64,000 nucleotides of DNA from Pseudogymnoascus destructans (taxonomy: Eukaryota > Ascomycota > Leotiomycetes > Thelebolales > Thelebolaceae): the NCBI RefSeq assembly GCF_001641265.1, contig NW_020167536.1, positions 496,001-560,000 of the forward strand, in the 5' to 3' direction. This document shows positions 10,137 to 20,815 of the stretch, one piece after another; within the stretch, counting starts at the first letter, position 1, and each line of letters begins with the position of its first letter. A program made the position numbers and the translations under genes. The notes under the pieces were generated by a model that saw only the letters and a list, made by a program, of their open reading frames with translations, searched no databases and was not told where the DNA came from.

Positions 10137-12232
10137 TTATAAGTATATAGCGAATGTGCTAAACAAGCGAATGTGCCAAAATTCTACAGCCACCCTACTA
10201 CCTAACTAAACATAGTATTTCTCAACAACACAACATGCCTTAGAAAAGCGACAAGAGAGAGTTAAACCAGGCTATCTAGGCTATCTAAACAGACCCTACA
10301 TAAAGCCTCTATGCTATATCTAAGGTCTATTTTGTAGACTACTGCAAACTTGCTTACTAGCTACATAGTATGCAACCATGATGTAATATTATAGCTAATT
10401 CATAGAAATTAACAAACCTAGAGTAATTAGTCCTTGTTAAACACATACTTAACCTAGCTACTAAAGGATTTCCTCTGTAGATGCCTGTTGTTAAAGATAT
10501 GGCAAATCGACTACTTGTAACTCCCTAGAGTGTTAGTAGTTATCCCTCTTAGTCCTTAATGGTCATAAGAGCCACTACTTAGACAAGTTTAAGGAGTACT
10601 ATAAAGAACACAACATTATAACTCTCTACATGCCTGCTCATTCTTCCTATATACTCTAACCGCTTAATATTAGCTGTTTTAGCCCTTTAAAAAAGGCTTA
10701 TAGTTTGCAAATTAAAGATATGATGTGAGCTTATATTTCTTACATTACTAAGGACAACTTCCTTTCCTGCCTTCTTGTAATGGTGGGTGCACCAGATATG
10801 AGAATCTAGCCACCCAAGGAAGGGATGAATTTACTAAGACAACACACTGTCTTAGGAAACAGAGCCAAAGGGTTGTAGCTTAGACTATTCCACAACGCAG
10901 CAATCAGGTGTATGATGTGGTGAAGTGGTTTAGACAAGTTGCAACAAATGTTGAGTCTGAGAACTCAGGGGTAAGTCAGAGGTTAGCACCTCACTGACTT
11001 TTCAAAAAACAGAGAATAACAAGATCAATGCTTGGAAGCTTGGAAAAGACGTAGAAGTATGTGCTAGTCGATTTACTGTATTGCCTGCTTGCCCTTTCTT
11101 AAGGAAAGGGCAATCCTATTTATGCCAAAGGAGTGTAGTTCTCTCATTTTCCATGACTTTCCATGACTAACCAGGCTTGGTAAATGTATTAGAAATCAAG
11201 TGCGACCCACAACTAGCTTGCTAATCATGTAGTGAACGTAAGAGAATCCCATAGAACCATCTCTTGGGTTCCTAGCCTATAGGAAGTGAAAAGGAGGTCC
11301 AAGGTCAGAGTACCTATAGACAAATTATGTCATAACTTAACCAATCTTGTGGGTAACTAAGGAGCGATGACGTGTAATGAATCATAGAGGGTTGTAGAAG
11401 CTTCTAGAGCTATCGTTCATGTTCCTAGGCCTCTAGTTGGTAGAGATATGCCATGTGGTAGTATTGACCCACCCCCTTAAGGAGGAGATTTTCTTAATAA
11501 CTTGTTCAATGAGTGTCCAAATGATATGCCGTGATGTATGTAGCATAAACAGATGTAGTAGAAGAGTTTGCAGCAATCGTTGAGTAGTATTGTTTCTGTT
11601 GTTGGTGTGATAAGCCAAGATATGTATGGTGACTTGTAGGTTTGAGGAGGAGATTTCTAAGTTTGCTCTTGAGTTTGATAGCAAACTGAGTGCAACGAAT
11701 GTCAGTATGACACTTCTACACTACGTTTAACATTGTAATAACAGAAAGCAACATTTAAGGAGGCCTCTAAGGTGCTAGACTTCTTCTATTTAACCTAAAA
11801 AGAGTAATCTCTACACTTGATCTTAAGTTAAGGACACTAACACATTTAAGCTCCCACCTAGGTACTGCTTAACCCTAGGTTTCCTAAACACCAAATAACC
11901 TAATTAAAGCCTTATTACAGTCTACCTTTATTAAAAACTGAATTGCACGTCATTTCTCTAACTTCAATCTACACAGCTGTTGATTAGTTTACAAAGGGTG
12001 CATTACAAATAATGCATTAATTAGCACTGATAAAAGCAGAGAACTAACACCTACGACAAGCAAATGAAGTGCTAAGCAAGCGTAGAAGGAGGATCACTTA
12101 GTCAACAAGGGGCGCAGGAGTTACAGGATGAGAGGGATGTGTGCAGTAGGTAGAGTAGAAAATAAAGGCAAGTAGTGGTCGGAAGCCAAGGGAAGAAACG
12201 CGTGCACGTCGCTATGGCAAGTGGGTGATAAG
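10137..12232 (+). pseudogene. Decayed Fot/pogo-like transposon relic
   Basis: The relic aligns along its length with the intact element at 59074-60933. Shared landmarks are the doubled terminal word (GAATGTGCT at 10152 and GAATGTGCC at 10169), the leader before the start codon, the catalytic core region, and the C-terminal stretch ending near 12232. Stops and frame breaks are everywhere. Many differences are C to T or G to A (the intact copy's GTGGACCACCG reads GTAGACTACTG near 10335), a pattern expected of RIP. It is split by a solo LTR at 10776-11712. The right terminal repeat is not recognisable. Confidence 0.85.
10776..11712 (+). mobile_element. Solo LTR (family LTR-1) with 5-bp target duplication
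   Basis: This 937-bp sequence starts TGTAATGG and ends GTATGACA (TG...CA). It is flanked on both sides by CTTCT (10771-10775 and 11713-11717), the 5-bp duplication made by Ty3/Ty1-type integrases. It interrupts the Fot-like relic: the relic reads CTTTCCTGCCTT on one side and resumes TACACTACGTTTAACA on the other, matching the uninterrupted copy at 60203-60240. No coding sequence is present, so it is a solo LTR. A same-length inverted copy is at 22154-23090, and a partial one starts at 63310. Confidence 0.9.
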
Positions 12233-12572
12233 GGGCTACTACTACTTCAGGCTATGGCGAATACTGGCCTCACTTGGCAGCTTGCAATTACTACATTCGG
12301 TAATGGTCAATTCAACCGATGGTCAAGCAGCTAAAGCCCTCAACTGTCGAGCGCCTACAGTCCTATTTCCTAATTAGGAAACAGTGGAGTTTACGGGGTG
12401 CAGGGTTATATTTATCGATTTTTCTACACCAACTATATACAGGCATGTAAAATGAGCTGTTTTACAGCTGCTGAATCGCTCTAATAGGTACAGTAACACA
12501 GTCAACTGTTTGTGGCGCTGTTCGACTTTATAACATCTCATTAGTCCAGCGAAGGCACAGGTGCGGGGAACA

Positions 12573-12645
12573 CAACAGGCCGAGCCCGCCTCCATATGCA
12601 CGTCCAACAGGCCGAGGCCGACTCCATATGCACGTCCAACAGGCC
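12573..12645 (+). repeat. 32-bp tandem repeat, about 2.3 copies
   Basis: The unit begins CAACAGGCCGAG and ends CATATGCACGTC. It occurs at 12573-12604 and 12605-12636, with a third partial start at 12637. It lies upstream of the FMN oxidase gene and might sit in its promoter. Confidence 0.75.
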
Positions 12646-12761
12646 ATGATAACGGCTGTGTTACACTCTCAACCCTCACAACACTCCCATAACCCATCAT
12701 CTTTCTCAAATCAGCCTCCCATACCCTCAAGGCATTTCCAATCCCCATCCAACCCCACATC

Positions 12762-14148
12762 ATGTCCACAACCACCCCCTCCGACCCCTCGCCATCCCCG
12801 GCTTCCCCCAACTACCCCGCCTTCCAAACCGAGCTCTACACCTCCTCCATCCTCCACGGCAAGAAACCCCTCGTAACAACCGACCCCAACAAGCTTGAAG
12901 CCCAAGCCCGCGCCGCCCTCCCCCTGCGCTCCTACAACTATGTCGCCGGCGGCGCCGGCGAGCGCGCCACCATGGACGCGAACCGGCAGGCCTTCCGGCG
13001 GTGGGCGCTCGTGCCGCGGATGCTGAGGGATACGTCGGCAAATAAGGTGGGGGTGGAGTTGTTTGGGGTTAAGTATGGTGAGTTCGTTCGTTGGGGGCGT
13101 CAATTTTCCCCTTTATGTGAGAGGAGGGGAGGTGGACTAGGGCTAATAGATATGCAGATTCCCCGATCCTCATGGCACCCGTAGGCGTGCAAACGATTTT
13201 CCATGAGGACAGGGAAATCGGTCTCGCAAAGGCGTGCGCGGACATTGGGGTCCCGTACATCATGTCCACAGCCGCAAGCAGCACCATCGAAGAAGTCGGC
13301 GAGGCATCAGGATCCGGGCATCGGTTCGCCTCTCCCCCCCATTCCCCTTTTGAAGAACCCCGCTAACCCCCCCTAGCTGGTTCCAACTCTACTGGCCCTC
13401 CACAGACGCCATAACGCGCTCTCTCCTCTCCCGCGCCAAGAACTCGGGGTTCAGCGTGCTAGTGGTGACACTCGACACCTGGTCACTCGCCTGGCGCCCC
13501 GCCGATCTAGACGAGGGGTACATCCCCTTCATGGAGGGCGTGGGCAACGCAGTCGGATTCAGCGATCCTGTTTTCCGCGCCGGCTTCGCAGCAGCTATGA
13601 ACGGCGCCACGCCGGAGGAGAAGATCGGTCATGCGAGCGCGGGGTGGGTGAGGGAGGTGTGTCCGGGGCGGAGCCGGACGTGGGAGGATTTGAAGTTGTT
13701 GAGGGGCTGGTGGGGGGGGAAGATTGTGTTGAAGGGGATTCAGCATGTTGATGACGCTAAACTGGCAGTCGAAGCCGGTATGGATGGTATAGTGGTATCT
13801 AACCACGGCGGGCGACAAGTCGACGGTGCCATCGGATCTCTCGAAGTTCTCCCCGAGATCGCCGGAGCAGTAGGAGATAAAATCACCGTCCTCTTCGACT
13901 CCGGGATCCGCACAGGCGTCGATATTATCAAAGCCCTCAGTCTAGGGGCGGAAGCAGTGCTGGTGGGTAGACCGGCTGTGTATGGGTTTGCGATCGGTGG
14001 CGCGGAAGGGGCGAAACAGGTGCTGAGGGGGTTGTTGGCGGATTTCGAGATGAGTTTGGGGTTGGCGGGGGTGGATGGGGTGGAGGGGTGTAAACCGCAG
14101 ATTCTGAGGAGGGTGGAGGGGGGTGGGGATTTGAGGAGCTCGAATTGA
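12762..14148 (+). CDS. FMN-dependent 2-hydroxyacid oxidase (lactate 2-monooxygenase-like)
   Basis: Exons 12762-13077, 13158-13323 and 13377-14148 join in consistent phases (introns of 80 and 53 nt) to give 417 residues. FMN-binding TIM-barrel landmarks are clear: MAPVGVQTIFH, VVTLDTWSLAWRPADLD, then KGIQHVDDAKLA, SNHGGRQVDGA (catalytic His and substrate Arg region), and FDSGIRTGVDI...VGRPAVYG for phosphate binding. The TLDTWSLAWRP segment followed by the GY-IPF loop is typical of lactate 2-monooxygenase rather than cytochrome b2, and there is no heme domain. Such enzymes oxidise L-2-hydroxyacids with O2. The exact substrate is inferred only. The start has upstream in-frame stops; the Pro/Ser-rich first 15 residues may be a variable leader. 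Confidence 0.9.
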
Positions 14149-15548
14149 CGAGGGCTAAGGTCGGCTTTGGACCCGGGGGGGGGGATATAGGGTATGGATT
14201 TCACTTCTCTGGGGCGATGATAGCGGATGATACGTGTTGATTCGGCGAGCTTTTTAAGTGAGATAAAGTTCCAGAAAACAGGACCCATCCACCATCCACC
14301 ATCTCCCATCCACACCCCACCCCCCCTCGCCGCCCCACACCCCAAAATCCCCAACCCTCTGCAACCGCCACCCCTCATCGCCATCCCCCGGCAACGTACA
14401 CTGTTCCCCATCCTCCATGGCATCCATTACATAGCTTCCCCGCATCACACCACACGCCCTCCTCCCAGCATCGATCACACGCAAAGCGGGCCCCTTCCTC
14501 CTCCTCCTCCCCCCCGGCTCGCGGAACCTGCAATCCCCACCCTCCCACACACAAACCACCCAGAGTCTCCTGTCCGAACCCACACTCCCAAGCTCATAGC
14601 AGCGTGTGCATCCACCCTCCTCCTCGCCATCCCCCTCATCACCCCAAATCTCGCGCAACCTACAACCCACACCTACCACCCACACTCCACACAAGATTAC
14701 ATATTCAAACACACACAACCCCAAGCCCAAAGCAGCGAGCGCATTTTACCCCCCCCCCCCTCGCAGCCTCGACACCTCAGCTCGTCCCCCGGTCCGGCGA
14801 ACGCACATGGCATGGAGACGGCGCAGGCTACACCATTAGCCGTGCGCGTGAGGAAGGGCGTTTCGGCGGGGCACGGGAGGGAGAGAGAGAGGTGCTGCGC
14901 GTGCGGGTGGGGTTAGCGCGTGGGGGAGGCGAGGGGGGGGGCGTGGTGTGGAGGAGGAGGTGGGGGGGGGAGGGTGCTGCGGGTGTAGGGTGTGTGGTGT
15001 GTTGAGTCCGCTGGTGCGGGGTGGAGGGGGGGGTCGTGGGGCGCGGTGGTGGTGATGGTGGTGGTGGGATTGGAGTGTGTTTTTTTTGGTAGATCCTTTG
15101 GTCTTGGTCGGGAAATTCAAATGGGGAGGAATGGGAGTGGAGTAACAGCGACAATACAAGTGGCAGTCGGTCAAGCTGTTCTTATAAAGACGTGTGTTTC
15201 AGGGGTTCACAAACGTGGCGCACACATACCATCTCCCCGTTGGTGATAGAGCCGAGTTAGATTCGACGTATCGCCTTGAGCTTCAAAGTAGTGTGTAGGG
15301 TTTATTTAGAATCCTCTTATTCGGCGTGGAGTTTTTAACCTGGTTCTTTTTAATTCTGTGTGCTATGCTCTGTGTGCTATGCTCTGGTGTGCTATGCTTA
15401 TATGCTGTGTTCTCTGCATGTATCCCCATCTATTTACGCCTACCCCAGCCCAATCCCAGAACGCCGAATATCACACCCCTTTTTCCCCCGTCGCTAGATT
15501 TCAAAATGCTCTCACCGATACAAACAGTCCGAGGAAGGCGAGGGGGAG
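14149..15548. other. Low-complexity intergenic region, no firm gene
   Basis: The stretch is strongly strand-biased, C-rich to about 14760 and G-rich from about 14860 to 15075. Open frames on both strands give Pro- or Gly-rich translations typical of composition. The least repetitive is a minus-strand frame at 14254-14730 (158 codons, with cysteines and no known domain). It could be an exon but has no supporting partner. From 15300 on the DNA is T-rich with short GTGCTATGCT repeats (about 15359-15390). Confidence 0.4.
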
Positions 15549-17295
15549 TTACCAACTAACCCCCCTCCAGCCAAACTCCCCATCAACATTACTCCACCCC
15601 CCCTTTTCAACCATCTCCCACCCCCCCATCACAGCAAGGATCTTACACCCCATACTACTAACCCCACACACAATCCCTCCCCCCTCCTTCCCACCCTCTC
15701 CACCCCCCGCCCCAGCAAGCACAGCCAAATCCAACAAGTACGCTCTCCCCACCAGCCCCCTAAGTCTCCACCCCTCCCCCCCCCCCTCCCAAGTCCCCAA
15801 AACATGCCCGCAAAAAACCCACCCTCCCACCCCACCGGCGTCTCCACAAACCTCCTAAACATGCCGCGCTCATCCGGCTCCCCCTTTTCTTGTGACGACG
15901 ATAGAGGGGGCCAGGATGCGAGTTTAATAACGGATTGTGCGCGTACGGTGCCGATGAGGTCGTCATCTGTGTAGACATCTGGGTCGTCGCTGGCGACTAC
16001 GAAGACGCTGCGGGAGCGTTGGGAGGCGCCGGTGGGGCCGGGGAAGGGGGTGGAGAGGAGGGAGTGAGCGGCGGTGAGGTAGTGGGAGGTTGGTATGTAG
16101 GCGTCGCGGTATTGGAAGGATAGGGGGTGCGCGTCGCCGTGACGGATGTGCAGGGCTATGATCTTCCCGGGGTTTTCGGGGTGTGCGACCATTGAGCGTA
16201 ACTCAGCCAGGCGCTTGGAGACGTGTTGGGCGTCCTCAGGCGTTAGGTGGAAGAGTGCTTTGTACCCCTTCCTCGCCATATCGAAAATCGGTTTCTGCCG
16301 CGAGTTACCGGCGCGATGCGCGTCTTCGAAGGCGTTGTGGAAGGCCCCGCCGAAGGTGTGGGATGTTGTTGCGGAGGAAACGAGGAGGTGCGCTGCTGAA
16401 TGCGGGCAGGGGGTGATGTAGTGCCGTGGCGGGGGACGACAGGTGGCGGGGGGAGGGGGAGGAAAAAATCGGTGTATGCCCCGTAGGACCACCTCGTGTC
16501 GTCGATGAAGAACGCGCGGTCTTCGGAGAGGGCGAGGCCGTATGCGGTCCAGAGGAGCATTAGGGTTGGTGCGAGGCCCGCGGAGGGGGTTTCGAGTGTT
16601 ACGGTTAGGGAGCGGGTGCAGGCCGGGAGAGAGGGAGAGGAGAACGATTCCCCCAGCAGTGGAGGTGGAGGAGGGCGGGAAGGGCGGTAGGTTAGGCCTG
16701 CGGCTTGGGAGGCGGAGAGGAGGAGGCCGAGGCGGTCTGCGAGGGTTGGGTCGAGGAAGTTGGGATCGATGTGCGAATAAGGCTTGTGCGCGGCTGGAGG
16801 GGCGGATTTATGCAGCAGACTCGAGACGTGCATTGCTATCTCCCCTGTCTGCGCGCAGAGCTCGGCGTAGTCCCCTGGGAGCAGGGGGAAGGCGGTGTGT
16901 GGCGGGATGGAGATTGTCCAGCGCGGTTTGCCGGAGGAATCGGTCACCACGACGGGCGTGGGGAAGTCGGGGAGCGAGTCATCCCCCACCAGCTCGTAGG
17001 AGGTGCCGGAATCCGTGGACCAGGCGCCCATGGAAGGGGGGTGGCGGTGCACCCTCAGGAGAGCGGTGGCGTAGTAGACTATCGTCGAGACGCCAAAGAC
17101 CCAGATGAGGAAGCGGGTTAGGCGGCGCAGACGCCGTGGGGTGGGTGAGGGAGGGGGTTTCCCGTGCCGTGGGACGAGGGCGGGGAGGCTGGGGGAGGCT
17201 GGGGGAGAGGCGAGGAGGCGCGCGAAGGTCGAGCGGGAGGTTGTGGCGGAGAGGGGGCCGTGGTCCAAGGAAGGGCGGCCGCGGCGGAGGGTCAT
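15549..17295 (-). CDS. Type II membrane glycosyltransferase (GT23-like), two frame breaks
   Basis: The start at 17295 (MTLRRGRPSLDHG) precedes a basic patch and one membrane segment (FLIWVFGVSTIVYYATALL), the signal anchor of a Golgi type II protein. The lumenal part carries FFIDDTRWSYGAYTDFF and IIALHIRHGDAHPLSFQYRD, which resembles the donor-binding H-x-R-x-x-D region of fucosyltransferase-like GT23 folds, and ends SSMGCKILAVMGGWE. The frame is interrupted twice, each time as if one base were missing: in 16440-16470 (just after YTDFF, at G6/G5/A6 runs) and at the 11-C run 15776-15786 (after GMFWGLG). Joined, the product is about 582 residues. Family assignment is tentative; an O-fucosyltransferase-like enzyme is the alternative. 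Confidence 0.75.
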
Positions 17296-18201
17296 GGGCG
17301 TGGGGGGTTGGAGGGGGAGAGGAGCATGTTGGCGCGCGTGGGGGAGAGGGTGAGGTCGAGGTGGTTCGTCATGGCTGGTTCGTGTGGTGGCCAGGTGGGT
17401 GACTGTGAGGGCCGGCCTGGAGTAAGATAGATAGGTTGGCAGTGGTGGTCGACGCCAAGCGGTCCAGACCAAGTGTGTAGCTGCTCAAATGGCAGAAGGG
17501 AAAGCAAAAGGGCGATATAGCACCCCAGGTCTCGAACGTAATAGAAAATCGGTGTGGTGCCAGCACGGACGAAGCTGTATATCCTCTGTCGAAAAAGGGC
17601 GGATAGGAAAGAAAGATGAGAGGTCTTGACCTGAGAGAATAAAAAGGAAGCAAAAGAAAAAAGAAGACGAAAGAAGTGATATCGAAATAGAAGAGAAAAC
17701 CGCAGCGCTAAACGTTGCTCCTCCTTCCTCCTTCTCCTTCCTCCTTCTCCTTCCTCCTTCCTCCTTCCTACTCCTCCTCCTCCTTCCTTTTTCTTTGTTC
17801 GCGTCCGCTTGTTCGCGTCTGGTGTGTCCGTTCGAGGGATTCAAATCGCGTCGCAGGGCTGTTTGAGGTGGGTGCCGATCGGCAGATCAACTGGGTTGGT
17901 TGGTATCCGTATCGTAGATGGGCGGGACGCGGTCGAGGTGCAGTAGAGGTGCAGTAGAGGTGCGGTCAAGGTGCGGTCGAGGTGCAGTAGAGGTGCAGTA
18001 GAAGTGCAGTCAAGGTGCAGTAGAGGGTTGATTGTGCAAATTCCTATATGGTATATCCCGAGTGATTGGAGGTTCTTCCTTGAACTGTGGGTGGTGTACT
18101 ACGTCTCACATTGTGCAGCCAGTCGGGTGTTACCGACCTCCGACTGGTTGAGTGGTAGAGTAGATTAGGGGATTGGCACTCTGGGTGTCCTTGGGATGGG
18201 G
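17296..18201. other. Upstream region of the glycosyltransferase gene
   Basis: This region holds the leftward promoter and leader. A CTCCTTC-type polypyrimidine tract (about 17713-17792) is followed by the short tandem repeat listed separately. Open frames here are shadows of the simple repeats. Near 18060-18180 the DNA is unremarkable, and the mobile block begins at about 18202. Confidence 0.5.
17931..18026 (+). repeat. Degenerate 10-bp minisatellite
   Basis: About nine head-to-tail copies of GAGGTGCAGT-like units (variants GAGGTGCGGT, AAGGTGCAGT, GAAGTGCAGT) lie upstream of the glycosyltransferase gene. Confidence 0.8.
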
Positions 18202-18540
18202 AATTGCTCTATTAGAGCAATTTAGCAATTACTGTCGCACTTTTAGCATGTGACAGTAACTAGGGCCCCTGCCCCTCTACAGTCAACTCCCGTCAAGTCA
18301 ATACAATTAGTAACACGTGTAAATATCGTAAAAGTGAAAATATCGTTATATTGAAATGCCAAGTATTATGTAATCCACCTATCTAATGTCTCCTTAAATT
18401 GCCTCAATTTCACCCTCTAAACGCTCTAATGCCCAGAGGTGATTGGCTTAGAGAGCATCCTGACACTCTGTATACTCAATTAGAACTTTAAGGGCATTGC
18501 GAGCATTAGAGGCTGAATAAACTGCCTCTTTAGTCTTAAG

Positions 18541-18728
18541 TGTAATGGTGGGTGCACCAGATGTGAGAATCTAGCCACCCAAGGAAAGGGGATGATTTTA
18601 CTGAGACAACACACTGTCTTAGGAAACAGAGCCAAAGGGTTGTAGCTTAGACTATTCCACAACGCAGCAATCAAGTGTATGATGTAGTGGAGTGGTTTAG
18701 ACAAGTTGTAACAAATGTTGAGTCTGAG
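18541..18728 (+). mobile_element. Fragment of LTR-1 (first 188 bp)
   Basis: It begins at the exact LTR-1 tip TGTAATGGTGGGTGCACC and stops after GTTGAGTCTGAG, where the 191-bp inverted repeat starts. A fragment of nearly the same extent lies in opposite orientation at 23353-23542, so the two form an inverted pair inside the composite. Confidence 0.85.
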
Positions 18729-18919
18729 TGTAAGGACACAGGGCACCCAGCTCACAGTAATAGCATATGAGAGTGCGAGTCGGAGGCTAAACGGATGCTA
18801 TCCTATAGGTCTACTACGAAGGTATGTTCTACCCCATCGCTGAGAGGAAGGATTTTCTCAGAGATGGTTGATTTCTTATAGCGATTCGGAGGGTCCTCGG
18901 TGTGCATTCGTGACGACCC
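18729..18919 (+). repeat. Left arm of a 191-bp inverted repeat
   Basis: The arm runs from TGTAAGGACACAGG to GTGACGACCC. By eye it is the exact reverse complement of 19534-19724 except at one base. The 614-bp spacer and part of each arm carry a gag-like reading. Confidence 0.9.
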
Positions 18920-19318
18920 TGGAATCGATGGAGAACGAGTGTTTCGAAGAGGCGGCAATTGAACTGTTTCAGGGGTGTTTCGTGTGCGAGACGTTCGTTG
19001 CTCCGTAGCTTCGACTGTGGGTATGGGGGCGTCCACCGGTGGTGTGGACGGGATTCTGGTCTGGGCTGCAGTAAGGATAACTAGTAGATCCTTGACCTCC
19101 TGTATAGGTGGGCCATTTGGCTCGGGATGTCTTCGGATGGCACAGCGGTCGTAGCTGCAGCGGTGGTTTGTCTGGTAGTCATTCTGGGCAGTTGACCGTC
19201 GTTGTCTTGGGGTATGTTTGATGTCAGCTTTTTCAACATATTGCCTCTGGTGTGTATCGGTACCGATATGAAAGAGCTTGACTTCCGGTAGCTCATAGCT
19301 ATCAACGCTCTTGTCCAC
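18803..19318 (-). pseudogene. Retrotransposon gag N-terminal fragment
   Basis: This minus-strand frame of 171 codons includes PIQEVKDLLVILTAAQ and the segment ISEKILPLSDGVEHTF, which resembles the EK-LPDP-LTDG-PTFE motif of fungal Ty3-type Gag just before the capsid helices, where it stops. The last third of this reading also exists on the plus strand at about 19545-19650 because of the inverted repeat. It is a truncated fragment. The assignment to Gag rests on one short motif. Confidence 0.5.
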
Positions 19319-19533
19319 AATTTCCTCTGTGCTAGGAGGGGGTTCTTAAGGATCTCGTATCCTATTTGGTGCCAACGCGTTGGTGACTTTACCAGCTTGT
19401 TCTGAAGAATCAAACCCAGATCCACTGGCTGTCCGTGAGATCTCTGGAATCACGGCTATTTGAAGTCGTCAGGTCTCTCCTCCGAAACGTCACCGAGTCG
19501 CAGTCGATGGTGTAACGGTAATTCTCCTGAGTC

Positions 19534-19724
19534 GGGTCGTCACGAATGCACACTGAGGACCCTCCGAATCGCTATAAGAAATCAACCATCTCTGAGAAAA
19601 TCCTTCCTCTCAGCGATGGGGTAGAACATACCTTCGTAGTAGACCTATAGGATAGCATCCGTTTAGCCTCCGACTCGCACTCTCATATGCTATTACTGTG
19701 AGCTGGGTGCCCTGTGTCCTTACA
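19534..19724 (-). repeat. Right arm of the 191-bp inverted repeat
   Basis: This is the mate of 18729-18919, ending GTGTCCTTACA at 19724. The chromovirus pol fragment begins directly after it. The near-identity of the arms argues for a recent inverted duplication or gene conversion. Confidence 0.9.
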
Positions 19725-20340
19725 GGAATGAAGAAGATGACCGTCAAAAACAACAGCTTCAAACCCTATTACCCCTTGAGAGACTCCATCCGGATCTCGC
19801 ACAGCAGCTAGAACTCAAAAGTCAAGGGCAGGCACAAGATGCTCAACTTGCACCAATCCTACCACAAGATCAAAGCATCCATTACCAGATTCAAGCTGCG
19901 CAGCTCCAGGATGAATTATGCAAGGATACAATCCGAAGACTACAGAACAATGAGCGAGATAGCCCAAATATAGCCTTAGCACATTGCGAAGAGAGAAATG
20001 GACTCCTACTCTACCAAAATCGAGTTTGGATCCCAGAAGACGTCCGAGTTAAACTCCTTCATGAGGTTCACGACCAGCCAGCAATGGGACACCCTGGAAT
20101 TGGGAAGCTGATTCGAATCATTAAGAGACAGTACTACTGGCCCCGGATGGACAAGACTATCACTCAATATGTGAGGAATTGCCATACCTGCAAGAGATCA
20201 AAACCAACCCGGGACGCATACAATGGACTCCTACAACCAATCCCAATTGGAAGCCAACCATGGAAGGACATATCATCGATTTTATTACAGGATTACCATT
20301 ATGTGAAGGAAACAATTCTATCCTTGTAGTAGCATGCCGA

Positions 20341-20815
20341 TGTAACGCTGACTTCTAAACGATAGAAGACACAGAGGTTCTCTTGCGTAAAGGTTTACTT
20401 ATCAGAGGAGGCAGGGGATCAGACACAAAGGCTTCAAGTAACACGTTACTAGTATATAACAAATACTGTATTGAGTTGAGCACGAAGCTCCTATCTAAGG
20501 AAATACTATCTACTTATATAGTGGCGTCGTGCCTAGTGGACTCTTGGGAACTCACTCGAGTCCTCAGAGTCCTGGACTCTTAGGATTCTTCTCATCATCC
20601 TGCGAGTCCGTCACGTGCCTAGTGGACTCCTGGGAACTCACTCGAGTCCTCGGAGTCCTGGACTCTTAGGACTCTTCTCATCATCCTGCGAGTCCGTCAC
20701 GTGATACTTTCGGAACTACTATTCCCCGCTGCCCCTCCAGGTACCAGGGCCGGTCTCATGCGACCTCCCTCCTTCCTGTCCTGTAGTTGGCCAGCCTTCT
20801 TGTTCCGTCGTAACA
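20341..20815 (+). mobile_element. Solo LTR (family LTR-2) inside the integrase
   Basis: A 475-bp TGTAACG...CGTAACA sequence is flanked by GCCGA on both sides (20336-20340 and 20816-20820). Removing it and one flank rejoins the integrase reading at VVACR-LTKERHF. It contains no open frame of note and has an internal 86-bp tandem repeat. Confidence 0.9.
20528..20699 (+). repeat. 86-bp tandem repeat, two copies
   Basis: The copies are at 20528-20613 and 20614-20699, each beginning CGTGCCTAGTGGACTC and ending GAGTCCGTCA, with about three differences. They lie within solo LTR-2 and contain CACGTG and repeated GAGTCC words. Confidence 0.88.

Larger units (their letters stand above)
9702..12483. 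mobile_element. hAT-like terminal repeats enclosing nested elements
   Basis: A perfect 13-bp inverted repeat, TAGAGCGATTCAG at 9702-9714 and its complement at 12471-12483, brackets a 2.8-kb A/T-rich block. Similarity continues inward for about 55 bp (both ends carry TTTTACAGCTG-like and TGCCTG words). TAGAG tips are typical of hAT elements. No matching 8-bp flank was found (ATGGAGAA on the left, ATAGGTAC on the right), so the ends are old or rearranged. No hAT transposase is seen inside; the block holds a decayed Fot-like element with a solo LTR in it. Closely related tips (TAGAGCAATTTAGCA) bound the larger nest at 18.2-23.9 kb. Confidence 0.55.
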
